DNA from: Diphasiastrum complanatum
Taxonomy: Eukaryota; Streptophyta; Lycopodiopsida; Lycopodiales; Lycopodiaceae
Assembly (NCBI GenBank): GCA_029204225.1
Contig: CM055100.1
Coordinates: 4,603,737-4,667,736, forward strand
Direction of reading: 5' to 3'
Length of the DNA: 64,000 nucleotides
Positions 39,101 through 51,973 of the stretch are shown piece by piece. Numbering within the stretch: position 1 is the stretch's first letter; every line of letters starts with the position of its first letter. The notes below the pieces were generated by a model. That model was not told the origin of the DNA and ran no database searches. It saw only the letters and a program-made list of their open reading frames with translations. Position numbers and translations under genes: made by a program.

Positions 39101-42100
39101 CTCATTCTCACAATAAAGGAAATAGTCCATTCATGAAACATACAAATGTGTGGTACTGGATCTCAACACAACAATCAAGCAGAGCATGCCCAAATATATG
39201 TATTATCATACTTAACCAGAAAAGTAGATTCAGCTCATCGTTTCTACACCATATATGTATTGAAGTTTGGAAGCGTAATGGTATACATCCATCATCTATT
39301 GCTAGAGATATAATAGATTTCATTATAGGAACAGATAAATTATTTTTTTTGAGACACATGAGAAGAATATGTGCATTCTTGGGATATAGGCGGGATTCAG
39401 TATATAGGACAGAGGTGAGATCCACGAGTGTCGAAAGGTTTAGGTGGGGTCACATGCTTATATAAAGTCATTACATCTGATCATGGAGTTCATCAGACAT
39501 GATGAGTATGCACAATATATCTAGGTTCACCTCATATGAGTGATATTGGATTGGACGGGAATCTCTTTATCGCAGCTTGCTACTTTCCTCTAGATTCCTT
39601 TGTGGAGGCATTGATTCTCCTTGTGCTAATCTTTCCGTAGACATTTTCGGATTCGTAGGTTGAGGGTATGTTCTTCTTACTGGCAATCTTAATGCTAGGA
39701 CCGCCGTGAGATAGACTTTCATGATGCTACCGACCAGTTACGCATACGAGCCATGACATGAGAGTCGCCAGACCTCAGCGACCTCAGCCAACACACTGGT
39801 ACTATCACTAGTTATGGTGATTTTTTGTTGCAGCTAGTTGAAGCCCATGAGCTAGCAATTTGTAGTGGCCTGGCTTGTTGGCCTGATTCGAGCAGTTACA
39901 CATGCCATCCTCATAGTGGCGGACACAATCTTGGCAACTACCCCTTGGGAGCACCATCTTTCATTCCATTGATATCCCATTTCCAAATATTCGCTACTAC
40001 TTCTAATCACTCTTTTGTCTTTGATTTGCCAGCTGTGTTCCCTATCCGAGGTGGAGTTTGGGGATCACTTCTTATTTAGATGTCCAGTCTACTATGAGAT
40101 CAGAGGGAGGTATCACTGCCTCTTCTGTGATTCACTTGTCACACATTGAAGTCCATTATAGCATGTGAGGATCCACATTGTGTTGCACTCATGGTCAGGG
40201 AGATGTTTCTACTATGACGGATCTATGTTTGCCAGTCCACTCTCTAACGTACGACTCCAAATTAGATCTTCTTCTCTCATAGGAGATCACGGATCGATCT
40301 AGCCTCAGTTGCCAATGGGGATGACAGTGGCACTTCCCGACATAGAGACCAGAGACTGTGTACTACCATATTCATGCTACTGGTAGAGCCATAGGTCATA
40401 CCATGAGGAGACACACATCTCGTAGACAACCTTCTAGACAACTGGCACCCTTCCTCTCCCTCTCGCAACAACTTGCATCATGTGCTTTTCTCATTCCCAA
40501 TAGGACATCATGATGACATTATATCATTTGACTATCATTTATATCAACACATACTTTTACATTTCATCCCTCATTTAGTCCAGTTCAATTTAGATTATTT
40601 AGAAGTTATATCTACATGTACTTTTCATTATTTGTTTTTGGAGACGTTCCATGTGCTCCCATTGATGCCACATATTTGACATATATTCTTTTTGTCTTAT
40701 ATGCCGATGTGAATCCTTCATCTGTTGCTGCTGCTGTGCATCAACAACAATCTTTAGCTGATGCTGCTACTACAGCCCATCCGCTCTCCCTCTCCACTTT
40801 CCCTTCACCCTCACCCTCTTCCCCTCCATCTTCTTCTCTATCAGCATCTTATGTTACCTCTTCTCCTTGATCTTTCTCTGCTTCATCTTTTTCTTCTTCT
40901 TCTTCTTTTTTGCTGCCTCTTCTTCTTCCTTGCGTATCAATACTCCTACTCTCAAGAACCCTACACTCCCACAAAGACAATGGAGTCCTATATTGCATCT
41001 AGGCATACTATTGCATGATTTTCAATGTTTGAAGATAGAGTTACAAATGGTTCAGACTGAGATGGCCTGTCTCAAAAAGGCTAATACCAAGTTGCATTAA
41101 GAAGTGGATATGCTGAAACAAGAATTCATATCCGAGCTGCTCCTTGCTACATTGAACCATCACATAAACTCAAAGAATTGGCGAACTAAATCGAGAAGCA
41201 ACAAGAAGCTCTTTCTTGGGTGACAATTCTCAAAAAAGGTAGTAAGCCAAGTGCTCCTATTTCTTCAGTTATTTCAGCTACTCTTTTTGCAAGGAAATCT
41301 AGGGAGTAGAAAGCACTCTGCATTAGAGTAAGAGGCATTGTGGATACTCATAATGCTCTTGAAGAAGCAAAAAATTTCCTTGAGGTTACACTAAAGATTT
41401 GGATTCAGCTTGGAGAACAACACGGATAATGCTACCCCAATCATTTGTGTTGAGAGTCGTCGAGTTGCTTTACGTTGTAGAGCCAAGCTATGAGGTTATC
41501 AAATCTATACGATGATGATCTTGCATACATGCAGGTTGAGGAGACGCCTAAAGCCTTCCAGGAAGCTAAAGTGTCATGCAGACATGCTATCTACAGGGAT
41601 GGTCGAATCCGATACATTGACAATACGTCTAGAGATTCCAACAAATAGGAACTCGAGGTGCCTGGTATTTAGAGCATACTAGGGCCCCATCCACGTCATT
41701 TGCAGATTGGGCTTTGGAACTATAATGAAATACATTCATCATCCACTATTAGTGATTTGATTGACTTCATTGGTGAGAGAGATCTATTACTTTCCATGGA
41801 GACTCATGAGAGTCAGGAGAGACAACTAACTACTTTTTCAACTTACAGATGGGACTCGGTCTATTGACATGAAATGAGATCCGCCAGTGGTAGTGGTTCA
41901 GGAGGGGTTGCTTGTTTATAGAGGGAGTTGCTACATCCTATCTTTGAGTTTTTCATCCATGATGAGCACTCACGATACATTCGGTTCCGCATCAATGGAC
42001 ATAGCATCAATTCAGACAGGGACTCCCTCCCGTGTTACTTCCCTCCAGTGTCCTCTTCCTTTGTGAATTGTGTTGGTTCACCATACAATGATCTTTCCAC

Positions 42101-45100
42101 GGGCATTATTATAGATATGCAGAGGGAGATTATATCTTTCTCATTGTTGACTTTAATGCCAAGATAGCTTAGACTTCTATGATCCTACTGACCAACTTTG
42201 TGTACATGCCCTTGATGGAGATGACTCGAGAGTTACCAGGACCTCAGAGGTTATTTTGGGTCCTACTACCACCTATGGAGAGTACCTATTGTAGCTGGGA
42301 GAAGAATCGGCCATTTTTAATGGTCTAGCGTGCTAGCCTAATTCAAGTAGATATACATGTCATCCTCACAATGGTGGGCAGAGTGTAGTTGCCATTTCCA
42401 TCTCCCCTAAACCCTTTGAGTTCACGGTCTTCACTGCTGATATGGTCCATTATCCTAGAAGGTGAACTAGTAATGTTGGAGGATACTGCCAACCCATGGA
42501 ACCTGCAAAGGCCAAGGATACGCGACCAGATCAGTTGAGAAATTGTTTGGTTTCTAAACGTCTGATTTGTTGGAAAGGTAACTCAGATGATGAGGACACT
42601 TGGGAAGAAGGAAGAAGACCTTCGACTAAAATTCCCTAGATTTCTACCTTGAGAAGGAATTTTTTAAGGGGGAGGGAATGTCATGTACCATAACGATATG
42701 ACTATGAGGTGACAACGTCACCATGAGGTGGAACACTAGATTGACATTGTCAATAGTTTTACTGCTATGTGTCTGCACCTCAGGCTATCTCGTGACAACA
42801 AGACCCATTTGTACTTTGTAGATAGAAGTGGGAGAACCCTTTATGATCCATTCAATTTACTTGAGGAGTGGTGGATGGGATGCTGGTTATCATAGGGGTC
42901 TTGGTTAGCCCAGTTGTGTCAACATTTCCGATGCACGGGGGTGAGTTGGGAATGGCTCTATAGATGGGCAGTAAAAGCGTTTGTCACTTGTTGTTTGAAG
43001 TCCACCTTATGAAGATTGGTCAAGTAGTTTATAACATAAATGGTACCTAGACATTAGTGCATCATCACATATGACATCTCATAAGGAGTGGTTTATTGAT
43101 CATGTGAACGAAGGCAACAAGAATGAAGTAATTTTGGGTGATCATAGCACACTAAGCATAAAAGTAGCTAGCAACATAAAATTTGGACTTCCTTTTTCTC
43201 TTAAAGGGATGGTCAAGAATGCTCTATTGGTGCCCAATCTTGAATTTGTTCTTTGTAGGTTCTTACAGATCAAGGCCTTAATTATGAATTTTATAAGGAT
43301 AGATTTCTTGTGAAGGATATTAAAGCTTACTTTAAAGTGGTTGTTTAGGGCTTTGGGTGTGAATAAATTGTTTGTGCTTGAGATTCTTTTAGTGCATCAT
43401 GCCTATGTTATTCAAGAAAATCGTCAAAGCACTTTGTGGCATGAAATGTTTGGACATCCTAAATTCCTAACTATGGTAGCGTCAAGCTACTGCATGATAG
43501 AGGGATGGTGTGGGGAATTCCGAAGATCATTCAAAACACTAGCAAGCCTTCAAAGTAGGTACATATTGTGCCAAAGATGTATTGGGGCTAATAAATTGTG
43601 AACTTTGGAGACTGGCCCAAACACAATCACTTGGAGATTTATACTATTTTCAATCATTTAAAATGATTTCTCTCAAACAACTTGGTTCTAGTTTCTAAAG
43701 CATAAATTTGAAGCATTCTCTTTCTTTGTTGAATTTAGAACCTTGTGGAAAATTAAACCGGAAAGAGAATCAAAACACTAAGGACAGATGGTGACGTTGA
43801 ATTCAACTATGGTGATCTTATTCCTTTTGTAGAGCACATGGAATTAGACATAAGTTCATAGTCTCATATACTCCACAGCAAAATGGAGTAGCAAAGTGAA
43901 AGAACTGCACTCTTGTGAAGTGTGCTCAAAGCATGATGATGGCATGTGGCTTAAGCAATTTTATATGGAGTGAAGAAGTTCAAACAACAACATACCTACA
44001 AAATCGGTCTCTGACTAAATCTTTGAAAGGTACGACTCCTAAAGAAGCTCATATTGGACATAAGCCAAGTGTCGCACATTTTAGAGTTTTTGATGCTTAT
44101 GTGCACATTCTAGATGAGACACATAGAAAACTTGTTTCAAAATCTCTAAAATGCATTCTTGTTTGATATTCTCTAACTTCTATAGAATACAAGCTATCTG
44201 AACCCAAGACAAGAAGCTCATTATAGGTTGTGACATCATTTTTGACAAAGGAAGATCTGCTCATTATCCCCAGGAGGTTACTCAAATAAACACGTAATCC
44301 TACATGACAAAGAAGAGGATACAAGTGGTGAATTTACCAATCCTATTGACGCTAAAACTCAACCTATTGACGATGAGGTAACAACTCCAGCCCTATCATT
44401 CATTATTCAATTCAAGAAGTTCCTAGAAATGATTGAAATGAGGCTTCTACTTCCACAACTCCTACTTGTGTAAAAAAGAGAGTTAAATTTTGAAGCTGGT
44501 TGAAAAAACTATACAAGAATCAACTAGAGAGTCAAGCAACGACAACCAAAGAAGTAAAATGATACATGGGATCTTGTGGAGCTAGCCCAACATGACTAAG
44601 TAGATTTATAAGTTGAAGTATGAATCTGATGGTTCACTTGACAAGCATAAAGCACTTCTCGTAGCAAAAGGTTATGTTCAAAAGGAAGGTATTGATTACA
44701 AAGAATATTTTTTCCATGTTACGATGAACACCATTTGTTGTATATTGGCTATAGCATTTCGTTTTGATTGGCATATTGCTTAAGTAGATTTTAAAAGTGC
44801 ATTCTTGAAGGAGAAATCTACATATCTCAACCTCAAAGTTTTATGATAAAAGGCAAAAATTATCTTGTTTGTAAACTCAAGAAAGCATTTTATAGTCTGA
44901 AGCAAAGTTGAGGGTCCGGGCCGGAATGCCCGCGTCCGTGTCCGGCGTCCGGACCCGGATGCGTCCGACCCCAGACGCAGGGTCGGACGCGTCCAATTTT
45001 TTTTTTTTAAACTAAAAATTAAAAAAAAAAAAAAAAACTGATGCGTCCGGGGTCCGGACGCACGCGGAACTTATTCAATCACTCTGTAGTCATTCAGTGA

Positions 45101-48100
45101 GTGAAAAGAAGTCTGTTTACAAAATCCTGTATCCATATAGACTCCCACGAAAACTCAATTACATGGTGACAGTATTGGAACTACATTGGAATCTGAATGT
45201 CTGATATCAAGGATTTGCATGTTGGTACGCAGGTAAATAAAAGAAAACCTTATCACAGCATTAACTTTATCACGGCCCATGACGGATTCACCCTTTTTGA
45301 CCTTGTTGCGTATAATGAAAAGGTGAGCTCTTACACGTGGAAGCTTTTGTCAGGAAGGGATGTTGGGTTGTTGACTCCAAAAATGCTTTGTGGCATACGT
45401 CTCCTTTATAGTGAGCTTAGTTTTAGAGAAACTTACACTTCACTGTATGGTGAAAGTTCATTGGCTATTTGTGCATTTTACATCGAGCAGCATAATGATG
45501 CCAATGGAGAAGATGGCAGAGATGGTAGCAACGATAATTTCAGTTGGAATTGCGGCTTTGAAGGTAATGGGTGTTTACAGTGCTCAAATTGAATAGATAA
45601 ACTATGCAGAATAAGATAAGATAAATGGCACACTAATCATATTGCAATGTTCTGGTTGATTTTCTTTGGTTTATGACAACTTACTGAAGACTATATTTTG
45701 CATCAACAATGTACACTGAAGCTGACATTGAATGCTATCCGAGAAGACTAGTAAATGTCTGCTATTAATTTCACTAAAAGTCTAAGCAAAGTGGAAATAC
45801 AATAGTATCGTGACTATAGTCTATTCAATTCAAGCATCTCATGGTGAATCTTATCCTTCAAATAATATTAGTCTATACGACTTGTGAAATTATGGCATAT
45901 GCAGGTGAAACAAATGATTTCAGCATAAATGCTTTACGTCAGAGGCAAATGAAGAATTTCCTTCTAGCACTTATGCTTTCACAGGTTTGAAGTGGGGCAC
46001 AGTCTAGATAAGGAAATTGAAGGGCTAAGATATTTTAGAGACTACCTTTGTTCAGCAATTTATAATCAACGTGTGTCTATTTGAAATATTGTTCCAAATT
46101 CGCTTGTAATATCATTCATGTTAGTCTGTTGTGCCTGTTCCTATTCTTTCAATAAGACTTTAGCATCATTACTGGCAATGTCATATATAGTTTTAAGCCC
46201 AATGGGAAAGTTATTTTCCTGAAGGAGCTATATGGAGCTCTTTTAGATGCAATGTTAGGCACTTTGACAAACATTTAACCGATAAATTTGGACCTTGATA
46301 ATTTTGCACCTTACCGCAGAGTCCACTTTTGGCAGTTTAATTAGTGGGTCATTGTCCCAAGTACTTTCAGAGGCACTTCAGGAGGCAGGTGGCCTTCTAA
46401 TGGGTCCCCTGAACCATCCAAAACCCCGATCTGATCTCCTCCTAGAAGATTAATAGATCTCTACAGTGGAATCTTCTAGGAGGAGATCGGGTCATCGAAG
46501 AAAAGGTGTGCAAAAACAATCTCTCTTCCTTGTTTGGTTACTTCGCTTCTTCGAAGTTTTATCTTTTTTTGGGGTTGAGCCTCTGTAGCAGGGTTCTTCA
46601 AGGCAGTCTAGTGCCAAGTTTTCTGTGTTTTTTTGCTGGAGAATTATCAAGACGTTGGAAATTATTGCTACCTTTGTGTGATGGCGATAAGTTGCTATTG
46701 TGTAACACCCAGCTCATAAGACTTATCAAGACTTATCATGAAGCTAGTATGGCTGAATTGAAAGGAGAAAGTTTTTTAAGTATGGGCTCCCTTGAGTTTG
46801 ACGACAAGTGCCTTCATTTTTCTATGCCTTAGTTTCTCTCAGAGACTCCACCTGACTATTAGCCATATTTTGTGAGCTCCTAAATCTCTGGCATATGGTG
46901 CTAGCATGATTCAAAGAAATGATGTCCATTTTACACCAGTTGCTCTTCAAACTATGTCCTTTCTTATGACTCTATGCTAGACGCAGCTATGAACCTCCAG
47001 TGTAGAATCAAAGATGGCTATGACCAGTCGCAGGACTCTTCAAAGAGAATCTGTATCTTCTGGTGATGGGCATGGTACAAACTCACAAACGAGTAAGACC
47101 GCTTGTTAAACATAAATAGAAAGCAAGTATAACATTAGATAAAAGTTAAAACCCCACGGTCCGAAATAAACAGAAGCTAGATTCTTTGACTTGGTCATGA
47201 CAATTTAAGATTATATTTCAGGCGGATGTTATAGGTGACATGTCCAGGTGCAAAAAGCCCATATATCACCTTACAAGGAGTTAGGCTGCGATCAAGAATG
47301 AGATATAAAAGATAAGCATGGGTACTTGAGATAGCAAATAATAACTTAAGTCCTATAAAAGGACATATACATATTATAATGTGAAACAGGTTAATATAGT
47401 CAAAATTACCTATCAAATATTTTGTTGAAAAAACTTTGTACCTGATTTTAGACTCGCAGAACCCAGAACTGATGGACTGCAACTGTGGTTTTCATTGTAT
47501 TTCTACTTTACTTTTCTCATACTCTGGCATGGACTGAGTTGAGAACATACAGGGAACACCCATGGTGCTAATGGGGGATGAATATGCACACACACGATTT
47601 GGAAACAACAACAGCTATGGCCATGACAGCTTGATCAACCATTTCCAGTGGAATCAGGTTTGATACCTGATGAACATTGAATATTTCAGTATCACTATAA
47701 TAAAACGTGGTGATTTTCAGGTCTCCATGACACTTAATTAGTTTCCGAAAGAAAAATTACATTAAAAAAAGGAAATTTTGTTTATACAAATCTGTAGCGT
47801 ACACTCATAGTAATTGTATTGTTTTCGTATTGATTTGATTCTGCAGTTAAGGAGTAAACACACAGACCAGTTTCGATTTTTTGCCGGCATCATCAGGCTA
47901 CGGAGACGGCACCCACTTTTAGGACGTGCTAATTTTCTCTTAGAAGTATCTTCATCTCCATTATTTCTGTATCATGATGTCACATATTTCCATGTTTTCT
48001 GCTTCTCCTTGATGCGCTTCTCTCAACATGATTAGGGATTTGTCAAATGTTGTCTGAGATTGCATCAGAGTAGAAGTAAATCAACATGTATGACAAACTG

Positions 48101-51100
48101 GTATTCATGAGGGGTCCATCTACAAGGAGCTCACAATTGTGGGATGAGATGCTAACAAGTAGATAGTAGCTCTTATTAAGAGTCAGAACATAATGGCAGT
48201 TAAGGCCACCTAAAGCCCTCTGAACATATCAGAATCCTTATAAATTGTGTATCTTTATCTGAGCAAAAAAAGCCCTCTGAACATTCCAGAATCCTGTACC
48301 AAGATTCATAAATTGTGTATCTTTATCTGTGCCATAAAAAGCCTAACTGACAACAATACAGCTGAGCTCCAATCTTGTCTGACAAGGGTTCATAAAATAA
48401 TGCAAGCAGATATTTCAAGAGAAACTGGAATTACAATGTGATATATTGGCTAGAATCATAGACTTTATACTGAGGTACCAAGAGAATCGTCAGTCCATAA
48501 TACTTGATCACCGTGGCTGTTAAGAAACTGAAGATCAAACCTTAACAGCTTCACCCATGCTGAAAAAACCGAAGATCAAACCTTAACAGCTTCACCCATG
48601 CTGAAAAAACCGAAGATCAAACCTTAACAGCTTCACCCCTTAACAGGTTTGATCGTTAGTTTTTTTGGTTGGGTGGTTTGGCTCCACAACTATCCTTTTG
48701 GTGTTTGCAGTAGGATCTTTACAGTGGTATCAGAGCCTAGGCTTGCATCGATTAGAAGGTGAACACGCTTTTTAGGGATTAGTGTTATGGACGTTTTTCA
48801 TAGCCATAATTGTATTTCACTTGAAATTTAATGGCTTTTTGACTAGCATTTATAGTTTTAGCTTGAATTTCATGAAACGTACTGTATGTTAATGATTATA
48901 ATGGGAGTACTTGCTATTTTTCAGTCATTATGAATGATTCTAATCATTGCATGCCGCTTATACTCAGTGTACACACTTTCAGCTTTTCTTTGACATTTTT
49001 GGCTAAAATTTGATAGTAAGAATTGGAGCGGGATCAGACCTTTCAGAGGTTGATCTGAGGTAATAAAGGTTTGATTTCATGTGCATGAGAGAAGTATCCA
49101 TCGAAATTAGTCAAAAATATCGAATTTTGATCAAAAGACATGGTTTTTTTGAGGTTTTTTTCACTTTTTCGATAGATCAAATCATTGTCCTTGATGTGAA
49201 TTTTGCATGCTTGCTCTTTGAGATGAATTGAAGCTATTCAGTACCATGATCAAGATTACTAGGCTGTAGGAACTTTATGGGAGATTGAAAAGTCAAAATT
49301 TAGTGTATTTTTGTGTCTTTGTGAGCGCTTATAACTCTCTATATGAACCTGAAGCCTAAGGGACAGTATATAGGCTGAAAGGTTGAATGAATTACTCGGA
49401 TTCAAGCTATCATGCACCTGTTTTGGTGGTGGAAGACTTAGGCACCGTTCACTTGAAATTTTCATACTTGGCACCCTCCAAGAAAACTTAAAACGCTTGT
49501 TCATAGATCATTGTTGGATCTAGTTGAAGCTTCTATAGGTCTCTAATGAACCTAATTTGACTACTTGTGATGTCTCTTTGATTCCATATCTTACAAGATT
49601 TTTGGGCCTCTACTTCTCGCACATGTGAATAATATGGCCTCTGAGGCAGTCCTCTTGCTAACCTCACCTCACATTTCGCATCGTTGCCGAGGAGTTATGC
49701 CATTTTCATTTTCAGCATGTTTATGATGCTTGGATGGATGTTAGCTTGCATTTAGGCATTGTGGTTTTTGCATGATAGTGTTAGAATTGCATTTTTAGGG
49801 TTAGTTTTGGGAGATTTTTGTGATTTTGTGTGGATTTCTTGCTTGTAATCACTTGAGATTGATGATCAAGGAAGGTCAAACAGTACACCATTCTTAGTGT
49901 CCATCTGGATTTCAAGAAATCAAAGAAACATAAAAAAATCACTCATTTTTTATAATTTGGAGACAGAAGGGGGCAAAATCTTCATCAGACATTGATAACT
50001 GTCTATTCCCTTGCAACCAACCTTTGCTAACTTGCAAGTAGGACCGCCTTGATGCAGTGCAGCTATTGTTTGAAGGGCGAAGGTTACTTCCCAGCCATTT
50101 TCTAGAAACTTGAGAAAAATAGGTAAAAACAGTGAAAATATACATAAAACCCCTCGCCCAACCTACTGTAGTTACATTTGACCCAGATCTACTCACAACC
50201 AGGTCGACGAAGGTTAATTCTAAAAATAGAAAGTACAGTGAAGGTTTTCTAGTTTTTGGTAACCTTTTGTTGGAAAGTTCAACTTTTTTCCAACAATATC
50301 AAATCTCGGAAAACAACCTTTGCCAGCTTCATTTATCATTGCTTTATACTATTTTTGGTCATCAGTGAGTCAGGCGAGAGCTAGTGAAGGTTTTATGAGC
50401 TTCTAATCATTTTTTGAAGAAAATCTGCAATTTTTCAACAAAAATATCAGTATCTCTCTTCCAACCTTCGCCCAACCTTCGCCAATCCTACTAAAGTCTT
50501 CCAAATATAGTAATATGCCATCATTCAGTTCGGATCCATCAAATGTTTTCCAGTAAAGGTTATTTTTCCAAAATATCACTTTGAACTCTCGCCAAGCTGA
50601 AAACAAATCCTTGTCTCACCAAAAGAACCTTCGCAAGGCCTACCATATATCTATTTTTTTCAGATGTATCTCCGATTAGAAGGGCGAAGGTTAGTTTTTC
50701 TAGATTTGTGAGAAAAAGCCATTTCAATGAGTTTTTACCCAAAATGGCAAGTGAGAATTCTTGTCTAGTTAACCCTCGCCTAGGCAACCTTCCCCAAGAA
50801 AGGGTAGCAGCATCAGAAGACCAACACCAAGGAGTAGGAACATAAGCAAAACAACAGTCACACTGCAATATCTCATCCTGACAACAAACAGTAGCTGGGA
50901 CGGAGGCAATAACCCAAGCTATCAAGAGATGCCAAGCCTGACACTTAGCAACAATAGATAAAGAGTCATAGGCATAATCATGGAAACCAAAATATCTACA
51001 CCACGAATGATTAGTAATATTGAAAACCAGTACCAATCAACAGGTCCAAATGAAATCCAAGCTACACGTAATAACTAGGAATGCCAAATATCAAGAGGTA

Positions 51101-51934
51101 AAAATGAATCAGTTGAAAAGCTTCTAGTGCATATAAGGCCCAAAGTCGTATACCATCGGCATCGACTGTAGCAAGCCTATATGTAGAAACACAAGGAGAT
51201 TGAAGGATACTTGTATACTCATCTAGAAAGATCTACAAGGTGCTGCTGAGTGCCTTACGCCTATATGCCTTGATTCACAAATATCGTGTTCAGTGGCCAT
51301 TCTTGGTTTCATTGATACCGATGCCGCATACCTTGATGGTGTTTCTATCATTGCTCTTGTGCATACTTCAGATATCCCTCCTAGTTCAGTGGTTGGTGTA
51401 GTATCTTTTACATTGGTCTCTATATCTCCTCTCGATTCCGTTATGGTTGATGTTCTTGCTGATTTCTCTAGGGTTCTTCACAGTTCCATGGTTGATGGTT
51501 CCCTCGCTATTGGTGATCAGGTTGTATCCTCTTTAGCTTTACTCCATGGATCTCTACTTGAGGTTTGTGAGCTGCCTCATAAGATTTTTACGTTCTTTAC
51601 GTGATTCATGCGCCTATGGTTCTTACCATTGTGCATTTTCCATCCGAGGATATTTGCCAGATGGACTGTATTACTTATCTAGGGTATTCATATGGATACG
51701 TTACTCTGTACTTCTCCTCCTTCACAACGCTCCAATAACGGATCTACGGATCTTTTTTAAACGGGTATTAATCATCTTGTAAACTGTAAATCAAAAGACT
51801 CTGACAGCTATAAACATGTATCTGAGCGAAGAGAAGGGGTGATAGGTGTTGTTGAGTTGAACAATCTGTAGATGCACAGAGTGATCAAACAACCAAAAGG
51901 TCTTAAATAGCTAGCTCCTTAGAGTTAGTGATTT

Positions 51935-51973
<39 letters not shown>

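Noticed and set aside
46506-46832. 108-codon frame in intron 12 as an embedded gene
   Set aside because: No recognisable domain, no homolog in the window, and the frame length is unremarkable for a 1.6 kb intron.
48531-48650. CRISPR-like array
   Set aside because: Units are directly adjacent without unique spacers, and the genome is eukaryotic.
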